64,000 bases of DNA, taken from positions 124,001-188,000 of the forward strand of contig NW_027476223.1 in the NCBI RefSeq assembly GCF_051020955.1. The letters run 5' to 3'. Made by a program: the position numbers and the translations under genes. This document shows positions 38,778 to 50,200 of the stretch, piece after piece. The notes under the pieces were generated by a model. It searched no databases. It was not told where the DNA came from and saw only the letters and a list, made by a program, of their open reading frames with translations. Source of the stretch: Megalopta genalis. Taxonomy: Eukaryota > Arthropoda > Insecta > Hymenoptera > Halictidae. Positions within the stretch are counted from its first letter, which is position 1. Each line of letters starts with the position of its first letter.

Positions 38778-40663
38778 TCGAAGATCAGCCTTCTACATCG
38801 CATTGATTAGATGCTATACCATGTGTTTCGCATGGGTTTGAAGCTAACTCGTTTGTTTCGCCTGCATTTGAAGCCATATCACTTATATTTTCAAGTATGT
38901 GAAGCTAAATCATTCGTTTTGCATGGATTTGAAGCTACGCCATCAACTTCGCGTTGACTTGATGCTTATTCATGTGTTTCGCATGGATTTGAAGCTAACT
39001 CGTTTGTTTCGCAGGCAGTTGAAGCTGAATCATGTATATCAAAAGTATTTGAAGCTAAACTATTCGTTTCGCATGGATTCGAAGATAAGCCTTCCACTTC
39101 GCATTGATTTGAAGCTAAATCATGTGTCCCGCATGGATTTGAAGCTGACTCGTTTGTTTCGCATGCTGTTGAAACTAAATCATGTATATCACAAGTATTT
39201 GAAGCTAAACCATTTGTTTCGCATGGATTCCAAGATAACCCTTCTAATTCGCATTTATTAGATGGTAAATCATGCGTTTCGCATGGATTTGAATCTAACT
39301 CGTTTGTTTCGCATGCTGTTGAAACTAAATCATGTATATCACAAGTATTTGAAGCTAAACCATTTGCTTCGCATGGATTCGAAGATCAGCCTTCTACTTC
39401 GCATTGATTAGATGCTAAATCATGTGTATCGCAAGGGTTTGAAGCTAACTCGTTTGTTTCGCCTGCATTTGAAGCCATATCACTTCTATTTTCAAATATG
39501 TGAAGCTAAATCATTCGTTTTGCATGGATTTGAAGCTAAGCCATCAACTTCGCGTTGACTTGATGCTTATTCATGTGTTTCGCATGGATTTGAAGCTAAC
39601 TCGTTTGTTTCGCAGGCAGTTAAAGCTGAATCATGTATATCAAAAGTATTTGAAGCTAAACTATTCGTTTCGCATGGATTCGAAGGTAACCCTTCTACTT
39701 CGCATTGATTTTAATCTAAATCATGTGTTTCGCATGGATTTCAGGCTAACTCGTTTGTTTCGCATGCTGTTGAAGCTAAATCATATATATCACAAGTATT
39801 TGAAGCTAAACCATTTGTTTCGCATGGATTCGAAATTAAGCCTCCTACTTCGCATTGATTTGAAGCTAAATCATGTGTTTCGCATGGATTTGAAGCTAAC
39901 TCGTTTGTTTCCTAGGCAGTTGAAGCTGAATCATGTATATCAAAAGTATTTGAAGATAAACTATTCGTTTCGCATGGATTCGAATATAAGCCTTCCACTT
40001 CGCATTGATTTGAAGCTAAATCATGTGTTCCGCATGGATTTGAAGCTAACTCGTTTGTTTCGCATGCAGTTGAAGCTGAATCATGTATATCACAAGTATT
40101 TGAAGCTAAACCATTTGCTTCGCATGGATTCGAAGATCAGCCTTCTACTTCGCATTGATTAGATGCTAAATCATGTGTTTCGCATGGGTTTGAAGCTAAC
40201 TCGATTGTTTCGCCTGCATTTGAAGCCATATCACTTATATTTCCAAGTATGTGAAGCTAAATCATTCGTTTTGCATGGATTTGAAGCTAAGCCATCAACT
40301 TCGCGTTGACTTGATGCTAATTCATGTGTTTCGCATGGATTTGAAGCTTACTCGTTTGTTTCGCAGGCAGTTGAAGCTGAATCATGTATATCACAAGTAT
40401 TTGCGGGTAAACCATTTGTTTCGCATGGATTCGAAGGTAACCCTACTACTTCGCATTGATTTTAATCTAAATCATGTGTTTCGCATGGATTTGAAGCTAA
40501 CTCGTTTGTTTCGCTTGCTGTTGAAGCTAAGTCATGTATATCACAAGTATTTGCGGCTAAACCATTTGTTTCGCATGGATTCGAAGGTAACCCTTCAACT
40601 TCGCATTGATTTGAAGCTAAATCATGTGTCCCGCATGGATTTGAAGCTGACTCGTTTCTTTCG
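38778..40663. repeat. Blocks related to 30.3-32.2 kb
   Basis: Up to about 39650 this matches about 30300-31180 at offset 8470 (shared ggattccaagataacc and cacttctattttcaaa). From about 39670 to 40600 it follows the 31360-32200 pattern with a 150-bp shorter path, including tttcctaggcag near 39910. It looks like an intermediate copy carrying an HOR deletion. Confidence 0.78.
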
Positions 40664-43600
40664 CATGCAGTTGAAGCTGAATCATGTATATCACAAGTAT
40701 TTGCGGCTAAACCATTTGTTTCGCATGGATTCGAAGATCAGCCTTCTACATCGCATTGATTAGATGCTAAATCATGTGTTTCGCATGGGTTTGAAGCTAA
40801 CTCGTTTGTTTCGCCTGCATTTGAAGCCATATCACTTATATTTTCAAGTATGTGAAGCTAAATCATTCGTTTTGCATGGATTTGAAGCTAAGCCATCAAC
40901 TTCGCGTTGACTTGATGCTTATTTATGTGTTTCGCATGGATTTGAAGCTAACTCGTTTGTTTCGCAGGCAGTTGAAGCTGAATCATGTATATCAAAAGTA
41001 TTTGAAGCTAAACTATTCGTTTCGCATGGAATCGAAGATAAGCCTTCCACTTCGCATTGATTTGAAGCTAAATCATGTGTCCCGCATGGATTTGAAGCTG
41101 ACTCGTTTGTTTCGCATGCAGTTGAAGCTGAATCATGTATATCACAAGTATTTGCGGCTAAACCATTTGTTTCGCATGGATTCGAAGATCAGCCTTCTAC
41201 ATCGCATTGATTAGATGCTATATCATGTGTTTCGCATGGGTTTGAAGCTAACTCGTTTGTTTCGCCTGCATTTGAAGCCATATCACTTATATTTTCAAGT
41301 ATGTGAAGCTAAATCATTCGTTTTGCATGGATTTGAAGCTAAGCCATCAACTTCGCGTTGACTTGATGCTTATTCATGTGTTTCGCATGGATTTGAAGCT
41401 AACTCGTTTGTTTCGCAGGCAGTTGAAGCTGAATCATGTATATCAAAAGTATTTGAAGCTAAACTATTCGTTTCGCATGGATTCGAAGATAAGCCTTCCA
41501 CTTCGCATTGATTTGAAGCTAAATCATGTGTCCCGCATGGATTTGAAGCTGACTCGTTTGTTTCGCATGCTGTTGAAACTAAATCATGTATATCACAAGT
41601 ATTTGAAGCTAAACCATTCGTTTCGCATGGATTCCAAGATAACCTTTCTAATTCGCATTTATTAGATGGTAAATCATGCGTTTCGCATGGATTTGAATCT
41701 AACTCGTTTGTTTCGCATGCTGTTGAAACTAAATCATGTATATCACAAGTATTTGAAGCTAAACCATTTGCTTCGCATGGATTCGAAGATCAGCCTTCTA
41801 CTTCGCATTGATTAGATGCTAAATCATGTGTATCGCAAGGGTTTGAAGCTAACTCGTTTGTTTCGCCTGCATTTGAAGCCATATCACTTCTATTTTCAAA
41901 TATGTGAAGCTAAATCATTCGTTTTGCATGGATTTGAAGCTAAGCCATCAACTTCGCGTTGACTTGATGCTTATTCATGTGTTTCGCATGGATTTGAAGC
42001 TAACTCGTTTGTTTCGCAGGCAGTTGAAGCTGAATCATGTATATCAAAAGTATTTGAAGCTAAACTATTCGTTTCGCATGGATTCGAAGATAAGCCTTCC
42101 ACTTCGCATTGATTTGAAGCTAAATCATGTGTCCCGCATGGATTTGAAGCTGACTCGTTTGTTTCGCATGCAGTTGAAGCTGAATCATGTATATCACAAG
42201 TATTTGCGGCTAAACCATTTGTTTCGCATGGATTCGAAGGTAACCCTTCTACTTCGCATTGATTTTAATCTAAATCATGTGTTTCGCATGGATTTCAAGC
42301 TAACTCGTTTGTTTCGCATGCTGTTGAAGCTAAATCATATATATCACAAGTATTTGAAGCTAAACCATTTGTTTCGCATGGATTCGAAATTAAGCCTCCT
42401 ACTTCGCATTGATTTGAAGCTAAATCATGTGTTTCGCATGGATTTGAAGCTAACTCGTTTGTTTCCTAGGCAGTTGAAGCTGAATCATGTATATCAAAAG
42501 TATTTGAAGATAAACTATTCGTTTCGCATGGATTCGAATATAAGCCTTCCACTTCGCATTGATTTGAAGCTAAATCATGTGTTCCGCATGGATTTGAAGC
42601 TAACTCGTTTGTTTCGCATGCAGTTGAAGCTGAATCATGTATATCACAAGTATTTGAAGCTAAACCATTTGCTTCGCATGGATTCGAAGATCAGCCTTCT
42701 ACTTCGCATTGATTAGATGCTAAATCATGTGTTTCGCATGGGTTTGAAGCTAACTCGATTGTTTCGCCTGCATTTGAAGCCATATCACTTATATTTCCAA
42801 GTATGTGAAGCTAAATCATTCGTTTTGCATGGATTTGAAGCTAAGCCATCAACTTCGCGTTGACTTGATGCTAATTCATGTGTTTCGCATGGATTTGAAG
42901 CTTACTCGTTTGTTTCGCAGGCAGTTGAAGCTGAATCATGTATATCACAAGTATTTGCGGCTAAACCATTTGTTTCGCATGGATTCGAAGGTAACCCTAC
43001 AACTTCGCATTGATTTTAATCTAAATCATGTGTTTCGCATGGATTTGTAGCTAACTCGTTTGTTTCCTAGGCAGTTGAAGCTGAATCATGTATATCAAAA
43101 GAATTTGAAGATAAACTATTCGTTTCGCATGGATTCGAATATAAGCCATCCACTTCGCATTGATTTGAAGCTAAATCATGTGCTCCGCATGGATTTGAAG
43201 CTAACTCGTTTGTTTCGCCTGCATTTGAAGCCATATCACTTATATTTTCAAGTATATGAAGCTAAATCATTCGTTTTGCATGGATTTGAAGCTAAGCCAT
43301 TAACTTCGCGTTGACTTGATGCTTATTCATGTGTTTCGCATGGATTTGAAGCTAACTCGTTTGTTTCGCAGGCAGTTGAAGCTGAATCATGTATATCAAA
43401 AGTATTTGAAGCTAAACTATTCGTTTCGCATGGATTCGAAGATAAGCCTTCCACTTCGCATTGATTTGAAGCTAAATCATGTGTCCCGCATGGATTTGAA
43501 GCTGACTCGTTTGTTTCGCATGCAGTTGAAGCTGAATCATGTATATCACAAGTATTTTAAGCTAAACCGTTTGTTTCGCATGGATTCGAAGATAAGCCTC

Positions 43601-44031
43601 CTACTTCGCATTGATTTGAAGCTAAATCATGTGTTTCGCATGGATTTGATGCTAACTCGTTTGTTTCGCATGCTGTTGAAGCTAAGTCATGTATATCACA
43701 AGTATTTGCGGCTAACCATTTGTTTCGCATGGATTCGAAAGTATCCCTTCTACTTCGCATTGATTTGTAGCTAAATCATGTGTTTCGCATGGATTTGAAT
43801 CTAACTCGTTTGTTTGGCATGCTGTTGAAACTAAATCATGTATATCACAAGTATTTGAAGCTAAACCATTTGCTTCGCATGGATTCGAAAATCATCCTTC
43901 TACTTCGCATTGATTAGATGATAAATCATGTGTTTTGCATGGATTTGAAGCTAAGCCATCAACTTCGCGTTGACTTGATGCTTATTCATGTGTTCCGCAT
44001 GGATTTGAAGCTGACTCGTTTGTTTCGCATG
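40664..44031. repeat. 10874-bp-offset duplication, copy 2
   Basis: Second copy of 29790-33157, collinear with scattered substitutions. Register changes near the right end: gctaaccatttg near 43713 has lost one A, and gcagtttgaagc near 44034 has gained one T just past the breakpoint. Confidence 0.88.
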
Positions 44032-45399
44032 CAGTTTGAAGCTGAATCATGTATATCACAAGTATGTGCGGCTAAACCATTTGTTTCGCATGGATTCGAA
44101 GATCAGCCATCTACTTCGCATTGATTAGATGCTAAATCATGTGTTTCGCATGGATTTGAAGCTAACTCGTTTGATTCGCATGCTGTTGAAGCTAAATCAT
44201 GTATATCACAAGTATTTGAAGCTAAACCATTTGTTTCGCATGGATTCGAAGATGAGCCTCCTACTTCGCATTGATTTGAAGCTAAATCATGTGTTCGCAT
44301 GGATTTGAAGCTACCTCGGTTGTTTCGCATGCTGTTAAAGCTAAGTCATGTATATCACAAGTATTTGCGGCTAAACCATTTGTTTCGCATGGATTCGAAG
44401 GTAACCCTTCTACTTCGCATTGATTTGAAGCTAAATCATGTGTTTCGCATGGATTTGAATCTAACTCGTTTGTTTCGCATGCTGTTGAAACTAAATCATG
44501 TATATCACAAGTATTTGAAGCTAAACCATTTGCTTCGTATGGATTCGAAGATCAGCCTTCTACTTCGCATTGATTAGATGCTAAATCATGTGTTTCGCAT
44601 GGGTTTGAAGCTAACTCGTTTGTTTCGCATGCTGTTGAAGCTAAGTCATGTATATCACAAGTAATTGAAGCTAAACCATTTGTTTCGCATGGATTCGAAG
44701 ATAAGCCTCCTACCTCGCATTGATTTGAAGCTAAATCATGTGTTCGCATGGATTTGAAGCTACCTCGTTTGTTTCGCATGCAGTTGAAGCTAAATCATGC
44801 ATATCACAAGTATTTGCTGCTAAACCATTTGTTTCGCATGGATTCGAAGGTAGCCCTTCCACTTCGCATTGATTTGAAGCTAAATCATTTGTTTCGCATG
44901 GAGTTGAATCTAACTCGTTTGTTTCGCATGCTGTTGAAACTAAATCATGTATATCACAAATATTTGAAGCTAAACAATTTGCTTCGCATGGATTCGAAGA
45001 TCAGCCTTCTACTTCGCATTGATTAGATGCTAAATCATGTGTTTCGCATGGGTTTGAAGCTAACTCGTTTGTTTCGCCTGCATTTGAAGCCATATCACTT
45101 ATATTTTCAAGTATGTGAAGCTAAATCATTCGTTTTGCATGGATTCGAAGATAAGCCTTCCACTTCGCATTGATTTGAAGCTAAATTATGTGTTCCGCAT
45201 GGATTTGAAGCTGACTCGTTTGTTTCGCATGCAGTTGAAGCTGAATCATGTATATCACAAGTATTTGCGGCTAAACCATTTGTTTCGCATGGATTCGAAG
45301 GTAACCCTTCTACTTCGCATTGATTTTAATCTAAATCATGTGTTTCGCATGGATTTGAAGCTAACTCGTTAGTTTCGCATTCTGTTGAAGCTAAATCAA
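44032..45399. repeat. Mixed HORs with paired 29-bp A monomers
   Basis: Ordinary HORs. Two 29-bp A monomers (gtgttcgcatgg near 44292 and 44741) are each followed by a ttgaagctacctcg B monomer, and one 31-bp monomer ends just before 45114. Near 45138 a D'-type start is joined directly to an E monomer (ttgcatggattcgaagat), a hybrid junction. No gene or unique sequence. Confidence 0.8.
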
Positions 45400-47250
45400 G
45401 TGTATCACAAGTATTTGAAGCCAAACCATTTGCTTCGCATGGATTCGAAGATCAGCCTTCTACTTCGCATGTATTAGATGGTAAATCATGCGTTTCGCAT
45501 GGATTTGAAGCTAACTCGTTTGTTTCGCATACTGTTGAAGCTAAATCATGCATATCACAAGTATTTGTAGCTAAACCATTTGTTTCGCATGGATTTGAAG
45601 CTAAGCCATCAACTTCGCGTTGACTTGATGCTTATTCATGTGTTTCGCATGGATTTGAAGCTAACTCGTTTCTTTCGCAGGCAGTTGAAGCTGAATCATG
45701 TATATCAAAAGTATTTGAAGCTAAACTATTCGTTTCGCATGGATTCGAAGATAAGCCTTCCACTTCGCATTGATTTGAAGCTAAATCATGTGTTCCGCAT
45801 GGATTTGAAGCTGACTCGTTTGTTTCGCATGCAGTTGAAGCTGAATCATGTATATCACAAGTATTTGCGGCTAAACCATTTGTTTCGCATGGATTCGAAG
45901 GTAACCCTTCTACTTCGCATTGATTTGAAGCTAAATCATTTGTTTCGCATGGATTTGAATCTAACTCGTTTGTTTCGCATGCTGTTGAAACTAAATCATG
46001 TATATCACAAGTATTTGAAGCTAAACCATTTGCTTCGCATGGATTCGAAAATCAGCCTTCTACTTCGCATTGATTAGATGCTAAATCATGTGTTTCGCAT
46101 GGGTTTGAAGCTAACTCGTTTGTTTCGCCTGCATTTGAAGCCATATCACTTATATTTTCAAGTATGTGAAGCTAAATCATTCGTTTTGCATGGATTTGAA
46201 GCTAAGCCATCAACTTCGCGTTGACTTGATGCTTATTCATGTGTTTCGCATGGATTTGAAGCTAACTCGTTTGTTTCGCAGGCAGTTGAAGCTGAATCAT
46301 GTATATCAAAAGTATTTGAAGCTAAAATATTCGTTTCGCATGGATTCGAAGATAAGCCTTCCACTTCGCATTGATTTGAAGCTAAATCATGTGTTCCGCA
46401 TGGATTTGAAGCTGACTCGTTTGTTTCGCATGCAGTTGAAGCTGAATCATGTATATCACAAGTATTTGCGGCTAAACCATTTGTTTCGCATGGATTCGAA
46501 GGTAACCCTTCTACTTCGCATTGATTTGAAGCTAAATCATTTGTTTCGCATGGATTTGAATCTAACTCGTTTGTTTCGCATGCTGTTGAAACTAAATCAT
46601 GTATATCACAAGTATTTGAAGCTAAACCATTTGCTTCGCATGGATTCGAAAATCAGCCTTCTACTTCGCATTGATTAGATGCTAAATCATGTGTTTCGCA
46701 TGGGTTTGAAGCTAACTCGTTTGTTTCGCCTGCATTTGAAGCCATATCACTTATATTTTCAAGTATGTGAAGCTAAATCATTCGTTTTGCATGGATTTGA
46801 AGCTAAGCCATCAACTTCGCGTTGACTTGATGCTTATTCATGTGTTTCGCATGGATTTGAAGCTAACTCGTTTGTTTCGCAGGCAGTTGAAGCTGAATCA
46901 TGTATATCAAAAGTATTTGAAGCTAAAATATTCGTTTCGCATGGATTCGAAGATAAGCCTTCCACTTCGCATTGATTTGAAGCTAAATCATGTGTTCCGC
47001 ATGGATTTGAAGCTGACTCGTTTGTTTCGCATGTAGTTGAAGCTGAATCATGTATATCACAAGTATTTGCGGCTAAACCATTTGTTTCGCATGGATTCGA
47101 AGGTAACCCTTCTACTTCGCATTGATTTTAATCTAAATCATGTGTTTCGCATGGATTTGAAGCTAACTCGTTTGTTTCGCATGCTGTTGAAGCTAAATCA
47201 TGTATATCACAAGTATATGAAGCTAAACCATTTGTTTTGCATGGATTCGA
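45400..47250. repeat. 11221-bp-offset duplication, copy 1, with 601-bp internal tandem
   Basis: Matches about 56621-58470 at constant offset 11221. Inside, a 601-bp block (four HORs including one divergent 151-bp HOR) is repeated with equivalent points at 45595, 46196 and 46797. Shared private variants are aaaatattcg near 46324 and 57545 and gcatgtagttgaa near 47030 and 58251. An atttgttttgcatgg monomer near 47230 is also shared. Confidence 0.88.
46104..46254. repeat. Reference example of the divergent 151-bp HOR with a 31-bp monomer
   Basis: Monomers: B' 46104-46133 (ends cgcctgca), C' 46134-46164 (31 bp, contains cacttatattttcaagta), D' 46165-46194 (starts tgtgaag, contains attcgttttgcatgg), E' 46195-46224 (contains ccatcaacttcgcgttga), A' 46225-46254 (starts cttgatgct). 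This variant recurs roughly 60-70 times across the window, for example with the 31-bp monomer at 1479-1509, 20183-20213, 36763-36793, 41271-41301 and 62815-62845. A second subtype of the 31-mer has ttcacaagta instead of ttttcaagta, as at 1930-1960 and 54806-54836. It shifts any reading frame by +1. Confidence 0.93.
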
Positions 47251-50200
47251 AGATCAGCCTTCTACTTCGCATTGATTAGATGCTAAATCATGTGTTCGCA
47301 TGGATTTGAAGCTACCTCGTTTGTTTCGCATGCTGTTGAAGCTAAATCATGTATATCACAAGTATTTGAAGCTAAACCATTTGTTTCGCATGGATTCGAA
47401 GATAAGCCTCCTACTTCGCATTGATTTGAAGCTAAATCATGTGTTCGCATGGATTTGAAGCTAACTCGTTTGCTTCGCATGCTGTTGAAGCTAAATCAAG
47501 TGTATCACAAGTATTTGAAACTAAACCATTTGTTTCGCATGGATTCGAAGATCAGCCTTCTACTTCGCATTGATTTGAAGCTAAATTATGTGTTCCGCAT
47601 GGATTTGAATCTGACTCGTTTGTTTCGCATGCAGTTGAAGCTGAATCATGTATATCACAAGTATTTGCGGCTAAACCATTTGTTTCGCATGGATTCGAAG
47701 GTAACCCTTCTACTTCGCATTGATTTTAATCTAAATCATGTGTTTCGCATGGATTTGAAGCTAACTCGTTAGTTTCGCATTCTGTTGAAGCTAAATCAAG
47801 TGTATCACAAGTATTTGAAGCCAAACCATTTGCTTCGCATGGATTCGAAGATCTGCCTTCTACTTCGCATGTATTAGATGGTAAATCATGCGTTTCGCAT
47901 GGATTTGAAGCTAACTCGTTTGTTTCGCAAACTGTTGAAGCTAAATCATGCATATCACAAGTATTTGTAGCTAAACCATTTGTTTCGCATGGATTCGAAG
48001 ATAAGCCTGCTACTTCGCATTGATTTGAAGCTAAATCATGTGTTCGCATGGATTTGAAGCTACCTCGTTTGTTTCGCATGCTGTTAAAGCTAAGTCATGT
48101 ATATCACAAGTATTTGCGGCTAAACCATTTGTTTCGCATGGATTCGAAGATAAGCCTCCTACTTCGCATTGGTTTGAAGCTAAATCATGTGTTTCGCATG
48201 GATTTGAAGCTAACTCGTTTGTTTCGCATGCTGTTGAAACTAAATTATGTATATCACAAGTATTTGAAGCTAAACCATTTGCTTCGCATGGATTCGAAGA
48301 TCAGGCCTCTACTTCGCATTGATTAGATGCTAAATCATGTGTTTCGCATGGGTTTGAAGCTAACTCGTTTGTTTCGCCTGCATTTGAAGCCATATCACTT
48401 ATATTTTCAAGTATGTGAAGCTAAATCATTCGTTTTGCATGGATTTGAAGCTAAGCCATCAACTTCGCGTTGACTTGATGCTTATTCATGTGTTTCGCAT
48501 GGATTTGAAGCTAACTCGTTTGTTTCGCAGGCAGTTGAAGCTGAATCATGTATATCAAAAGTATTTGAAGCTAAACTATTCGTTTCGCATGGATTCGAAG
48601 ATAAGCCTTCCACTTCGAACTGATTTGAAGCTAAATCATGTGTTCCGCATGGATTTGAAGCTGACTCGTTTGTTTCGCATGCAGTTGAAGCTGAATCATG
48701 TATATCACAAGTATTTGCGGCTAAACCATTTGTTTCGCATGGATTCGAAGGTAACCCTTCTACTTCGCATTGATTTTAATCTAAATCATGTGTTTCGCAT
48801 AGATTTGAAGCTACCTCGTTTGTTTCGCATGCTGTTGAAGCTAAATCATGTATATCACAAGTATGTGAAGCTAAACCATTTGTTTCGCATGGATTCGAAG
48901 ATAAGCCTCCTACTTCGCATTGATTTGAAGCTAAATCATGTGTTCGCATGGATTTGAAGCAAACTCGTTTGTTTCGCATGCTGTTGAAGCTAAATCAAGT
49001 GTATCACAAGTATTTGAAGCTAAACCATTTGTTTCGCATGGATTCGAAGATCAGCCTTCTACTTCGCATTGATTTGAAGCTAAATTATGTGTTCCGCATG
49101 GATTTGAAGCTGACTCGTTTGTTTCGCATGCAGTTGAAGCTGAATCATGTATATCACAAGTATTTGAAGCTAAACCATTTGCTTCGCATGGATTCGAAGA
49201 TCAGCCTTCTACTTCGCATTGATTTGAAGCTAAATCATTTGCTTCGCATGGATTTGAATCTAACTCGTTTGTTTCGCATGCTATTGAAACTAAATCATGT
49301 ATATCACAAGTATTTGTAGCTAAACCATTTGCTTCGCATGGATTCGAAGATCAGCCTTCTACTTCGCATTGATTAGATGCTAAATCATGTGTTTCGCATG
49401 GGTTTGAAGCTAACTCGTTTGTTTCGCATGCTGTTGAAACTAAATTATGTATATCACAAGTATTTGAAGCTAAACCATTTGTTTCGCATGGATTCGAAGA
49501 TCAGGCCTCTACTTCGCATTGATTAGATGCTAAATCATGTGTTTCGGATGGGTTTGAAGCTATCTCGTTTGTTTCGCCTGCATTTGAAGCCATATCACTT
49601 ATATTTTCAAGTATGTGCAGCTAAATCATTCGTTTTGCATGGATTTGAAGCTAAGCCATCAACTTCGCGTTGACTTGATGCTAATTCATGTGTTTCGCAT
49701 GGATTTGAAGCTAACTCGTTTGTTTCGCAGGCAGTTGAAGCTGAATCATGTATAACAAAAGTATTTGAAGCTAAACTATTCGTTTCGCATGGATTCGAAT
49801 ATAAGCCTTCCACTTCGCATTGATTTGAAGCTAAATCATGTGTTCCGCATGGATTTGAAGCTGACTCGTTTGTTTCGCATGCTGTTGAATCTAAGTCATG
49901 TATATCACAAGTATTTGCGCCTAAACAATTTGTTTCGCATGGATTCGAAGGTAACCCTTCTACTTCGCATTGATTTGAAGCTAAATCATTTGTTTCGCAT
50001 GGATTTGAATCTAACTCGTTTGTTTCGCATGCTGTTGAAACTAAATTATGTATATCACAAGTATTTGAAGCTCAACCATTTGCTTCGCATGGATACGAAG
50101 ATCAGGCCTCTACTTCGCATTGATTAGATGCTAAATCATGTGTTTCGCATGGGTTTGAAGCTAACTCGTTTGTTTCGCCTGCATTTGAAGCCATATCACT

